Source: Crocinitomicaceae bacterium
GTDB taxonomy: Bacteria > Bacteroidota > Bacteroidia > Flavobacteriales_D > Crocinitomicaceae
Length of the DNA: 64,000 nt
Reading direction: 5' to 3'
Assembly (NCBI GenBank): GCA_016709005.1
Contig: JADJEU010000002.1
Span: 62,001-126,000 of the forward strand
A program made the translations under genes and the position numbers. Below the pieces are notes generated by a model. The model saw only the letters and a list, made by a program, of their open reading frames with translations. It was not told where the DNA came from and searched no databases. Positions 18,862 to 27,053 of the stretch are shown here, piece by piece. Numbering within the stretch: position 1 is the stretch's first letter; each line of letters begins with the position of its first letter.

Positions 18862-18944
18862 TAAATCTTCCCTGAGCGGACGACTTTTTTTGATTTGTTT
18901 TTTTGGATGTGATTAATCTCAATTATTACTTTGGAAACTAAGGG
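18862..18944. repeat. Dispersed intergenic repeat family 2, copy 2
   Basis: About 83 bp aligning with 15443-15523: TAAATCTTCCC, GACTTTTTT, then ATCTCAATTATTAcTTTGGAA. Here the terminator-like stem is degraded (ctgagcggac in place of a pairing arm). Confidence 0.8.
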
Positions 18945-19076
18945 ATCCTATCCCCCAATCAATGAAAATATTCACAAACCCAGAACCGGTTATTGAGCGA
19001 ACCAGAAATAAACCCTGCATTGCCATAAGATTTTCTTTATTCGTATATTTCGTTCTTAACAAATTTTGAGCAAGAC

Positions 19077-19793
19077 ATGGACCAATTTCAAATCAAAGAA
19101 AACGGCTTTCGTGAAATCAAAAAAACGATGCTCCTAAAAGTTATTCCAATTGCTATTATCGCAGCAGCAGTTGGAATTATCATTAGTCAATTCTATTTAA
19201 ACAGTGCTCAATCTGAGCTGAATATTTTACCCTACATTATTCCAATAATCGCATTCGCACTTATCATTGGAATCAACCGTGCACTCAAATTGCAAGAAGA
19301 GCTTTTCACGAGTTACAGACTTATTCTAGATACCGGGGAGATTATCCGAGAACAAAATAATACACCCACTATTATCATTTCAAAAAACGAGGTAACAGAA
19401 ATAATTAAAAACTCAAATGGAAGCTTTACGATAAAAGGAAATAAAGCAATTGACACTATAGTCGTTCCAGCACAGATAGACAACTACGAGGATCTCGAAA
19501 AATCACTCGGTGAAATCAGACCAATAACGAACATAAAGCGAGAACCTTTTCTTCAAAAATTTCAAATTCTTTTTTCAATTTTGACTATTGCACTAATGGC
19601 CGCAGTTTTTATTCTCAAGAACAAAATCATGGTTGGTCTTTCAGGCACCATTCTACTTTCAATATTGATTTATTCTACTTTCGAGATCAAACGCAACAAA
19701 AACGTCGATGATAAAACTAAAAAGTCAGCAGGGTCAGTGGTGTTAGTTATTGTTGTAATTATTGCTGTCATGTTTTTCAAATTATCGGCGTAA
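19077..19793 (+). CDS. Hypothetical membrane protein with PH-like middle domain
   Basis: 238 residues. Two membrane helices at about 20-40 and 46-66 are followed by a soluble beta-rich segment at about 78-145 (YRLILDTGEIIRE, IIISKNEVTEII). This resembles the bacterial PH-like (bPH) fold that sits between helices in YdbS/YdbT-like proteins. Three more helices follow (about 163-180, 185-202, 218-236). The PH-like call is by overall pattern only. It lies between the copper unit and the IS110 element and is on the opposite strand to the copper genes. Confidence 0.6.
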   Translation: MDQFQIKENGFREIKKTMLLKVIPIAIIAAAVGIIISQFYLNSAQSELNILPYIIPIIAFALIIGINRALKLQEELFTSYRLILDTGEIIREQNNTPTIIISKNEVTEIIKNSNGSFTIKGNKAIDTIVVPAQIDNYEDLEKSLGEIRPITNIKREPFLQKFQILFSILTIALMAAVFILKNKIMVGLSGTILLSILIYSTFEIKRNKNVDDKTKKSAGSVVLVIVVIIAVMFFKLSA

Positions 19794-19921
19794 AGTTAAT
19801 ATGCGGAATAAACCAGTAATGTATCACATAAATAGAATTAGTGGATTAGTGGCTGAATAAGTCTGCCAAAATTCATCACAAAAATCTGTGCCTTTTCTGT
19901 GTAATCCTTTAGTTTGTTCTC

Positions 19922-20100
19922 AACAAGATATTCTTGCTAATTTAAACTGAACAAGATTCCGTAAGAATCAGGGCGAGTAAACGTGTTATCAAGGTTTATA
20001 GGCCTATTCACAGATTTCTACACCCTGCTTCTTTGGATCTCAGCTCTAAATAGAAATTATGGTTTGTAGGCCAATTATTAAGGTATTAGAGTGTGGATCC
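19922..20100 (+). ncRNA. Candidate IS110 bridge (seeker) RNA
   Basis: About 180 nt directly before the recombinase. A 5' hairpin CAAGA/TCTTG (19924-19936) is followed by stem-loop 1, AAGAATCAGGG (19963-19973) with CCCTGCTTCTT (20023-20033), one mismatch in 11. Stem-loop 2 is GGATC+CTCTAA (20035-20049) with TTAGAG+GATCC (20086-20100) around a 4/4 internal loop. Both loops carry GGTTTrTAGGCC (19993-20004, 20061-20072), which can fold as a small apical handle. In loop 2 the 5' strand ATAGAAAT (20050-20057) equals the right end (21140-21147). Its 3' strand (20078-20088) pairs at 10 of 11 positions, two of them G-U, with the left end (19902-19912). In loop 1, 20008-20020 is the exact reverse complement of 21141-21153. 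Confidence 0.7.
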
Positions 20101-20120
20101 TTAACGGAATCATAAAACTA

Positions 20121-21134
20121 ATGAATATGATTCAAAAGTGTTTTATTGGAATAGATATTTCCAAGGAAAAAATTGACATCGCTTGTATTGACGAAGATTA
20201 CAAGCTGATGTTTGAGAAGAAAATCGGTAATGCCGAATTAAAAATTAAGACTTTCCTGTTGGGTTTTTTGCGAAAGTTAAAGATTGAAAAAACAGAGGTA
20301 TTAGTTTGTTGTGAGCAAACGGGTATTTATAATCGACCGCTTGAGAGAGTATGTGTAGAATTGGGTATTACTCTTTGGGTTGAGAGTGCGATTAAAATAA
20401 AAAAGGCGACTTCATCACTCAGGGGAAAAAGTGATAAAATGGATGCGTTAAGAATTGCGGATTATGCAAAACGATATTCAGACAAGCAGCGAGCACACAA
20501 GGAACCAAAAGCCGAAAATCAAAAGTTAAAAAACTTGCTTAACATCAGAGAAACTATAATTATTGCAATATCCAGATTATCTCAGCAGGTTAATGAGAGC
20601 AAAATTTTTGATATTGAAAAATACAAACTACTCAAAGCCAGTTTTGACAAGCCAATTAAAGCTCTTAAAAAGCAACTTGCAGAGCTTGAAAAGGAAATCA
20701 ATGACGTGGTTGAATTCAATGCTGAGATGAAAAACAATGCAGAACTGTTATTAACCATTCCAGGAATCGGCAGGCAAAACGCACTTGCATTTATCGTCTA
20801 TACTGAAAACTTTAAATTGTTTGCCAACCCAAAACATTTAGCATGTTATGCCGGTGTTGCACCGTTCCCAAATGAATCCGGAACAGTTATCAAACGGGCA
20901 AGAGTATCTAAACTTGCGAATATGAAATTGAAAACGCTACTACATATGGCTGCAATGTCGTGCATCAGAGCCAAGGGTGATTTAAAAGAATATTATATCA
21001 GAAAAGTAAAAGAAGGCAAAAACAAAATGTTAATATTGAACAATGTGAGAAACAAACTTATTGAGACAATGTTTGCTGTGATCAAGAGACAATCTGGATA
21101 TGTTGAAAATTATTTTGATGTTGATCCTTGCTAA
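20121..21134 (+). CDS. IS110-family transposase (DEDD recombinase)
   Basis: 337 residues from the ATG at 20121. The frame is open from a GTG at 20091, but that lies inside the last stem of the leader RNA. The N-terminal RuvC-like domain starts FIGIDISKEKIDIACIDED with the first catalytic Asp; RGKSDKMDALRIADYAKRY carries the later acidic residues. The C-terminal transposase_20 domain (LLTIPGIGRQNALAFIVY, then HLACYAGVAPFPNESG) holds the Ser recombinase-like region. The length is typical and the frame intact. IS110 recombinases are guided by a bridge RNA; the leader upstream fits this. Having the leader before the gene suits the IS110 rather than the IS1111 subgroup. Confidence 0.93.
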   Translation: MNMIQKCFIGIDISKEKIDIACIDEDYKLMFEKKIGNAELKIKTFLLGFLRKLKIEKTEVLVCCEQTGIYNRPLERVCVELGITLWVESAIKIKKATSSLRGKSDKMDALRIADYAKRYSDKQRAHKEPKAENQKLKNLLNIRETIIIAISRLSQQVNESKIFDIEKYKLLKASFDKPIKALKKQLAELEKEINDVVEFNAEMKNNAELLLTIPGIGRQNALAFIVYTENFKLFANPKHLACYAGVAPFPNESGTVIKRARVSKLANMKLKTLLHMAAMSCIRAKGDLKEYYIRKVKEGKNKMLILNNVRNKLIETMFAVIKRQSGYVENYFDVDPC

Positions 21135-21210
21135 TTACCATAGAAATCTGTGAGATTATTTTTTTCGCTCACGGATCACACAGATGTTCACAGATAAAAA
21201 AATCTCTTCC

Positions 21211-23622
21211 CTACTTCCTAAATTTCAACCTCAAACTATTACTCACCACCGACACTGAACTCAATGCCATAGCGCCACCGGCAATCATTGGATTTAGTAA
21301 GAAACCATTGATTGGATAAAGTACACCAGCGCCAAGGGGAATTCCAATGATATTATAAATAAATGCCCAGAATAAATTTTGACGTATGGCCTGAACAGTT
21401 TGTTTGGATAATTTAATTGCTGCCGGAATTTTATTTAAGTCAGATGAAATGATGGTCATTTTTGCAACATCCATTGCAATGTCACTTCCTTTGCCCATGG
21501 CGATGCTTACATCTGCTTCTGCAAGTGCGGTGCTGTCGTTGATGCCGTCACCAACCATCGCTACAATTTTTCCTTGTGACTTTAATTCTTTGATGAACCT
21601 TGCTTTTTCGTGTGGTAAAACTCCCGACTTGTAATGTGTGATTCCAGTGTTGGATGCGATTGCTTTTGCGGTGGATTCGTTATCACCGGTGAGCATGTAC
21701 ACTTCAATGCCCAGTGCTTTCATTTTTTGAATTGCCTCAACAGATGTTTCTTTAATTTTGTCTGCAATGGCGACAACCGCCAACGCGTTTATTGAATCGG
21801 CAAACCAAATAACCGTTTTTGCTTCCTGACTTAATTCATCAGCGTGTTTTTGCAAAGTAGCATCAATTGAAATTTTATTTTCTTCAAGTAGAGATTTTGT
21901 TCCAGCAAAAAATGTTTCTCCGCTTATTTCTGCAAGAGCACCTTTTCCGGTAATGCTCACAAAATTGGAAACCGGTTGATGTGGAACCTCTTTGAAATGA
22001 TTTACGATTGCTTCGGCCAAAGGATGTTCTGATTGTCTTTCTAAATTGACTAAAGCATTTTTGTAGTCATCTTTTTCAGCGCTCCAAAAAATATCTGTGA
22101 CCACTGGTTTACCTTCCGTGATGGTTCCGGTTTTATCTAAAACAATGACATCAATTTTTTTTGCAAACTCTAAACTTTCTGCGTCTTTAATCAAAATTCC
22201 TTGTTCAGCCCCTTTGCCTACTCCAACCATAATTGCTGTAGGCGTAGCCAATCCAAGCGCACACGGGCAGGCAATTACCAGTACCGTCACCATTGAAAGT
22301 AATCCCTGACTCAAACCATTTTCACCGCCAAAAATAATCCAGATAACCAGCGTAAGAATTGCAATTGCAAGAACAACCGGAACAAAAACAGATGCAATTT
22401 TATCAACCAGTTTTTGCACAGGTGCTTTACTTCCTTGTGCTTCTTCCACCATTTTTATGATTTGTGAAAGCATGGTTTCGGATCCAACTTTTTCTGCTTT
22501 GAATTGAAAACTTCCTTTTTGATTGATCGTTCCTGCAAAAACAGAAACACCTTCATTCTTTAATACCGGCAAGGGTTCACCGCTGAGCATGCTTTCATCT
22601 ACATACGAATTTCCTGCTGAGACAATTCCATCTACTGCGATTTTTTCTCCGGGTTTTACAAGAATAAAATCTCCTTTCTTTACTTGCTCAATTGAAATCT
22701 GAATTTGTTGATCTCCCTGAATCAGGGTAACTGTTTTAGGTTGAAGTCCAATTAATTTTTTGATGGCAGAAGAGGTATTTCCTTTTGCTTTTTCTTCCAA
22801 TAATTTGCCAATCAAAATAAATGCAATAACAACCGCAGCTGCTTCAAAATAAACATGCGCATGCAATCCGCGATTCATCCAAAACTGTGGATACACCGTA
22901 TTAAACACACTGAATAAATAAGCCACACCGGTGCTCAATGCAACCAATGTATCCATGTTGGCAGATTTATGTTTGGCTTGTTTCCAGGCATTGATAAAAA
23001 AATCTTTTCCATACCAAATTACCACCGGCGTAGAAAGTACCCACATGATGATATTGGCATAGGGCATCTCCATAAAAAACATACCAATAATCATCACCGG
23101 AACAGAAAGTAAAACAGCTCCAAGTGTTCTTGACTTTAAGGCTTTGAAGTTTTTTGCACGGATGTCTTCAATGGTATTTCCTTCTGTTTGTTTTTCTTCA
23201 ATCATCAAATCATACCCGATGGATTGAATTATTTTTTTCATTTCAGGTAAAGAAATCGTGCCGGGAATATATTCTACCATCACAGATGCGCTTGCATAAT
23301 TCACCACAGCGCTTAACACACCTGACTGCGCATTCAGCATGGTTTGAACACTCGACGCACAAGAGGCACATGACATTTGCATAACCGGAATTGTCTTTTT
23401 AACGGACGGAACTCCATACCCTATAGCACGAATTTTAGCAACTACTTCATTGACTTGATCCTGATTTGCATTCGTCAAAACAGCGCGGTGATTATTTAAT
23501 TCGACCTTTGAATTTTCTACACCTTTAACTTCCTTCATGGCCTTAGTCACAATCAAAGCGCAGTGTTCACTTTCAACGCCTTCCAGCGGAATATAGAGGG
23601 TGTCTTTTTTTAAATCAGTCAT
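21211..23622 (-). CDS. copA: Copper-translocating P1B-type ATPase
   Basis: 803 residues. Two N-terminal HMA units: the first (about 5-70) has SEHC instead of CxxC, the second has CASC (about 84-87). Eight membrane helices follow, with the CPC metal site in ACPCALGLATPT near residue 450, the phosphorylation motif DKTGT near 496, and the hinge GDGINDS near 690. It pumps Cu(I) from the cytoplasm. It is preceded by a promoter/operator element (23647-23683) shared with the other copper unit, and by the HMA-AraC regulator gene. Confidence 0.95.
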   Translation of the reverse strand: MTDLKKDTLYIPLEGVESEHCALIVTKAMKEVKGVENSKVELNNHRAVLTNANQDQVNEVVAKIRAIGYGVPSVKKTIPVMQMSCASCASSVQTMLNAQSGVLSAVVNYASASVMVEYIPGTISLPEMKKIIQSIGYDLMIEEKQTEGNTIEDIRAKNFKALKSRTLGAVLLSVPVMIIGMFFMEMPYANIIMWVLSTPVVIWYGKDFFINAWKQAKHKSANMDTLVALSTGVAYLFSVFNTVYPQFWMNRGLHAHVYFEAAAVVIAFILIGKLLEEKAKGNTSSAIKKLIGLQPKTVTLIQGDQQIQISIEQVKKGDFILVKPGEKIAVDGIVSAGNSYVDESMLSGEPLPVLKNEGVSVFAGTINQKGSFQFKAEKVGSETMLSQIIKMVEEAQGSKAPVQKLVDKIASVFVPVVLAIAILTLVIWIIFGGENGLSQGLLSMVTVLVIACPCALGLATPTAIMVGVGKGAEQGILIKDAESLEFAKKIDVIVLDKTGTITEGKPVVTDIFWSAEKDDYKNALVNLERQSEHPLAEAIVNHFKEVPHQPVSNFVSITGKGALAEISGETFFAGTKSLLEENKISIDATLQKHADELSQEAKTVIWFADSINALAVVAIADKIKETSVEAIQKMKALGIEVYMLTGDNESTAKAIASNTGITHYKSGVLPHEKARFIKELKSQGKIVAMVGDGINDSTALAEADVSIAMGKGSDIAMDVAKMTIISSDLNKIPAAIKLSKQTVQAIRQNLFWAFIYNIIGIPLGAGVLYPINGFLLNPMIAGGAMALSSVSVVSNSLRLKFRK

Positions 23623-23646
23623 TGCTTCTTATTAAAATTTCACATC

Positions 23647-23683
23647 ACAAAGTTGAGAATGACAGGGTGAAAATTTGTTATAC
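23647..23683 (-). promoter_or_regulatory. Candidate copper-responsive promoter/operator of copA
   Basis: ACAAAGTT (23647-23654) and TGTTATAC (23676-23683) with 21 bp between, identical in sequence and spacing to the element at 18741-18777. It lies in the 84-bp gap between the regulator gene and copA. Confidence 0.65.
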
Positions 23684-23706
23684 TTTTTTCAGATTTCCTT
23701 GTAAGA

Positions 23707-24267
23707 TTAAACCTCATCCAGAGGTTTGCGTTTAGTTGTTTTCAAATTTTTAAAATAGCTGGCAGTGAGTCCGGTTACTTTTTTGAACTGATTACTGAGA
23801 TGACCCACGCTTGAATAATTAAGCTGATCCGCAATCTCACCCAATGTAAGTTCATCATAAACCAAGAGTTCCTTTACACGCTCAATTTTTTGTGCAATAA
23901 AATACTTTTCAATTGTCGTACCTTCTACCTCTGAAAATAAACTGGCAAGAAATTTATACTCATGATTTAATTTGTCGCTCAAATAATCTGAAAGATTTTG
24001 TTTCAACTCGCCATTGCGTTGGTGAACCAATTCGACAATTAACGTTTTTGTTTTTTCAATCAACTGACTTTTTCGATCGTCAATCAAAGCAAAACCTAGT
24101 TTTTGCAACGCATTATTCAAATCAGATTTTTCAGATTTTGATAACTCGTCTGCTAATTCAATCTCACCTAACTGAACTGAACGCGCATTCAATCCAAGCC
24201 TTTTCAACTCTGATTCAACCACCATAATGCAGCGGTTGCAAACCATATTTTTTACGTAGAGTTTCAT
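23707..24267 (-). CDS. HMA-like domain fused to AraC-type HTH regulator
   Basis: 186 residues. The N-terminal 65 residues look like a divergent HMA/ferredoxin-like unit with CNRC at residues 10-13 (KNMVCNRCIMVVE). The C-terminal part (about 85-180) is an AraC-family DNA-binding domain (LTLGEIADQLNYSSVGHLSNQFKKVTG). The arrangement suggests direct metal sensing by the cysteine pair and control of the neighbouring copper genes. It is upstream of copA on the same strand with 84 bp and a promoter between them. A weaker variant of the copper element (ACAAGATT at 24301, CGTTATAG at 24332-24339) precedes it, suggesting autoregulation. Confidence 0.82.
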   Translation of the reverse strand: MKLYVKNMVCNRCIMVVESELKRLGLNARSVQLGEIELADELSKSEKSDLNNALQKLGFALIDDRKSQLIEKTKTLIVELVHQRNGELKQNLSDYLSDKLNHEYKFLASLFSEVEGTTIEKYFIAQKIERVKELLVYDELTLGEIADQLNYSSVGHLSNQFKKVTGLTASYFKNLKTTKRKPLDEV

Positions 24268-24367
24268 GACTTCTGCTTTTGACGAAATTACGATTATTAG
24301 ACAAGATTGGAATTACAGAATTGGCACAAATCGTTATAGAATTTCCTAAGTCTAGAAAATTGAGTAA

Positions 24368-26211
24368 TTAAATCACCTGTTGAATTTCACAGAGTGATTT
24401 ATAATAACCGTCTTTAGCAATGAGTTCTGTATGTGTGCCTTGCTCAACAATTTCACCTTTGCGTAAAACGATAATGTGATCAGCACCTTTAATTGTGCTT
24501 AAACGATGTGCAATAACCAATGATGTTCTATTCTTCATTAATTTTTCAAGTGCATCCTGAACTAATTTTTCAGATTCAGTATCGAGTGCTGAAGTTGCTT
24601 CATCCAATATCATAATAGGCGCATTGGTCAACACCGCACGTGCAATACTTAAACGTTGCTTCTGCCCTCCTGATAATTTGTTTCCGCGATCGCCAATGTT
24701 GGTGTCGTATCCATTTTCAAATGACAAAATGAAGTCGTGTGCGTTAGCAATTTTTGCAGCCGCAATGATTTCTTCGTCGGTAGCTTTGTCGACTCCAAAC
24801 GCAATGTTGTTTTTGATGGTATCATTGAACAAAATTGATTCTTGCGTCACCATACTGATCATGGTGCGCAAATCTTTTTTGGTCAGATCTTTTACATTGA
24901 CATCATCAATTTTTACAGCACCTGACTTTACATCGTAGAAACGTGGAATCAAATCAGAAATGGTAGATTTTCCGCTACCCGATTCACCAACTAGCGCAAC
25001 TACTTTTCCTTTAGGCAAGGTGAACGAAACATTCTTTAAGACTGGTTCGTCGGTATAGGAGAACGAAACATTTTCAAATTTTACGGCTTGATCCAAAGTT
25101 GATTTTTGAATTGGATTTTTTGGATCTTCAATAGAATCTGTGAGATTAATAATGTGATTGATGCGATCCATCGATGCTGAAGCTTTGCTCATAAACGCCA
25201 TACCACCCGCAATGCTGCTGATTGGTCTGAGCAATTGTGAAAACACGATGATAAACGCAATAAATTCCTCACCAGACATCGCTGACTCAGTATCCTCCAA
25301 AATAATTACGCCACCAAACCAAACGATGGAAATCATCACACACGCTCCTAAAAATTCATTCAGCGGTGAAGACAATTCTCTTTTTCGAAATGCGCGTGTC
25401 ATCAAATTCTGGTGGTGATTATTCTCGTGTTCAAAACGATCGTATGCTTTTTTCTCAGCTGTAAATGCTTTAATCACTCGAACACCGCTTAGCGACTCCT
25501 CAACAACAGACGTGAGTTGCCCCATTTGTTTTTGTGCTTTTGAAGAAGTCCGTTTTAAACTCTTACCAATACGTGAAATGAAAAAGGCGCTGACTGGCAT
25601 TAATATCAAAGAGAATAAAGTCAGTTGTGGGCTCCAATAAAATAAGATTGACAAGTGAATGACAACAGACAAGGGATCTCTGAAAATCATTTCCAAAGCA
25701 TACACAACCGCTATCTCAATCTCTCCAACATCAGAGGTTATGCGTGACATCAAATCACCTTTTTTCTCTTCTGAAAAATAGGCCATTGGAAGTTGAACCG
25801 ATTTTCCAAACAGCGCTGCACGTAAATCTCTTACAACCGCCATTCTTAAAAAAGATTGATGCCAGATGGCGCCGTAACGGAATAAATTTTTCAAAAGAAA
25901 GCCGCCAAAACGGTCATACAAATAAAGAGTAGCGCTCCTTTAAAACCATTAGCGGCTATATAATCAGCCATCATGTAATCGTAGTAATCGCCAAAATATT
26001 TGAAGAGCGATTCTTTGGTTTCCCAATTTGGCATTGTCGCTAATGCTAATTCGGCTCGCTTTTCAGGATCAAAAATCAATTGCAAAAACGGCACAAAAAG
26101 CACCAGTGAAATCAAATTGAAAATCACAAAAAGAATATTGTAAAAAATGACAGAGATTGCCGTTTTACGATAGCTGAATGATAATTTAAATATTTGAAGA
26201 AATCCTTTCAC
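24368..26211 (-). pseudogene. MsbA-like ABC exporter with a single-base frameshift
   Basis: Two frames together encode one half transporter. 26211-25891 gives residues 1-106 (MKGFLQIFKLSFSYRK..., ending TVLAAFF then stop), and the overlapping frame continues FLLKNLFRYGAIWHQ to 24368. Adding one A to the forward A4 run at 25893-25896 restores a continuous protein of about 613 residues. The ATPase domain is complete: Walker A GESGSGKST, signature LSGGQKQR, Walker B IMILDEATSALD. The rest of the gene is undamaged, so a sequence error or very recent mutation is more likely than old decay. Substrate unknown. Confidence 0.8.
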
Positions 26212-26413
26212 TGTTTCAAAAGTAGCTTGAATTTTGGCATAACGATAAATTTCAGGTATTGTTTTTCAAATCATCGAAGCATTTAGTCTTTTCTTCCAGC
26301 TTTAATCAAATCATGATTTTAAAGAGACAATTTAAGATACTTAGCAACCAGTGAATAGTTTTCACGCTGATTCTAATAGATATGAAAAATCTAGAAGAAG
26401 CTTGCTAACTAAA

Positions 26414-26479
26414 TTGCCACAAAGGCACTAAGACGCTAAGCTGCTTTGATTTCTTTGTGCCTTGGCGGCTTAGTGGCAA
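26414..26479. repeat. Intergenic hairpin repeat (cactaag type)
   Basis: TTGCCAC (26414-26420) pairs with GTGGCAA (26473-26479), with GGCAC/GTGCC inside. Both arms are made of aaggcactaag-like units. Confidence 0.65.
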
Positions 26480-26534
26480 AAATTCCAAGACAATACTTCA
26501 AGGTAGTTAGATGGAATTTCCACAGATTTTGCAC

Positions 26535-26578
26535 GCAGATTACCGCAGATTTGATTCAAGAACATCTGCGTAATCTGC
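26535..26578. repeat. Intergenic hairpin repeat (atctgcgtaatctgc type)
   Basis: GCAGATTACCGCAGAT (26535-26550) pairs with ATCTGCGTAATCTGC (26564-26578), 15 bp with a one-base bulge, 13-nt loop. The region 26212-26699 otherwise holds no gene. Related AATCTGTG-type sequence flanks the IS110 element. Confidence 0.75.
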
Positions 26579-26699
26579 ATGTCTTTTCTACGTCATATGC
26601 GGGAAATTCGCCACTATGTGATTCTTCGGGACGAATAGCGATTCCACGTAACATAACTATTAAGCAGTCGTTATAAACTCAAAAACCAGAGGAAAATCT

Positions 26700-26707
26700 T
26701 ACTTTTG
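26700..26707 (+). promoter_or_regulatory. Putative -7 box of rbfA, very close to the start codon
   Basis: TACTTTTG matches TAnnTTTG and ends 4 bp before the ATG at 26712. Transcription would start at or within a base or two of the ATG, implying a leaderless mRNA. No clear -33 TTG. Confidence 0.5.
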
Positions 26708-26711
26708 TAGC

Positions 26712-27053
26712 ATGAGTTCTATTCGCCAGCAGAAATTTGAAGCGCTAATGCAGCAAGAGTTTGGAAAGTTTTTCCGGGAAGAAGCCAGAGGTGTTTGTTT
26801 AGGCGCTATGGTTACCGCTACCGGCGTACGTGTTGCACCCGACCTTTCATTTGCAAGGGTTTACCTCAGTATTTTTGGAACACCAGACATTCAGGCTGTC
26901 TATAAAAATATCCTCACTCAAAAAAATCAAATTCGTTTTGAAATGGGTAAGAGATTAGGCAAAAGTCTGCGTCGTATTCCTGAATTTGGTTTTGAAATTG
27001 ACGATTCACTCGATTACTCTGAAAAAATTGATAAATTGCTGAAAGGCAAATGA
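26712..27053 (+). CDS. rbfA: Ribosome-binding factor A
   Basis: 113 residues, the usual length. It shows RbfA hallmarks: an N-terminal helix (QQKFEALMQQEFGKFF), VTATGVRVAPDLSFARVYLSIFG, IRFEMGKRLGKSLRRIPEFGFEIDDSLDYSEKIDKLL. It helps 30S maturation by binding the 16S 5' end. The stop overlaps the next start by 4 bp (27050-27053), so it is coupled to the FtsX-like permease gene, an arrangement also seen in other Bacteroidota. Confidence 0.95.
   Translation: MSSIRQQKFEALMQQEFGKFFREEARGVCLGAMVTATGVRVAPDLSFARVYLSIFGTPDIQAVYKNILTQKNQIRFEMGKRLGKSLRRIPEFGFEIDDSLDYSEKIDKLLKGK

Larger units (their letters stand above)
19899..21149 (+). mobile_element. IS110-family insertion sequence (about 1.25 kb)
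   Basis: The element comprises a non-coding leader, the DEDD recombinase and a very short right end. TCTGTG occurs at 19896-19901 and 21147-21152, and loop strands of the leader RNA match both sides. I therefore place the ends within these hexamers, with CT at 19897-19898 and 21148-21149 as one possible core dinucleotide. IS110 elements have no long terminal inverted repeats and make no target duplication, and none is visible. Removing the element joins two AATCTGTG-rich host flanks. Ends are uncertain by several bases. Confidence 0.7.

Noticed and set aside
20091..20120. GTG start for the transposase at 20091
   Set aside because: It lies in the closing stem of the leader RNA; the ATG at 20121 gives the standard IS110 N-terminus.
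19933..21136. Direct repeat CTTGCTAATT (19933-19942 and 21127-21136) as the ends of the IS
   Set aside because: It gives no match between loop 2 strands and the element ends, and cuts into the 5' hairpin of the leader; the TCTGTG boundaries explain more.
26446..26676. 76-codon plus-strand frame across the intergenic hairpins before rbfA
   Set aside because: It runs through both palindromic repeats and encodes no recognisable sequence.
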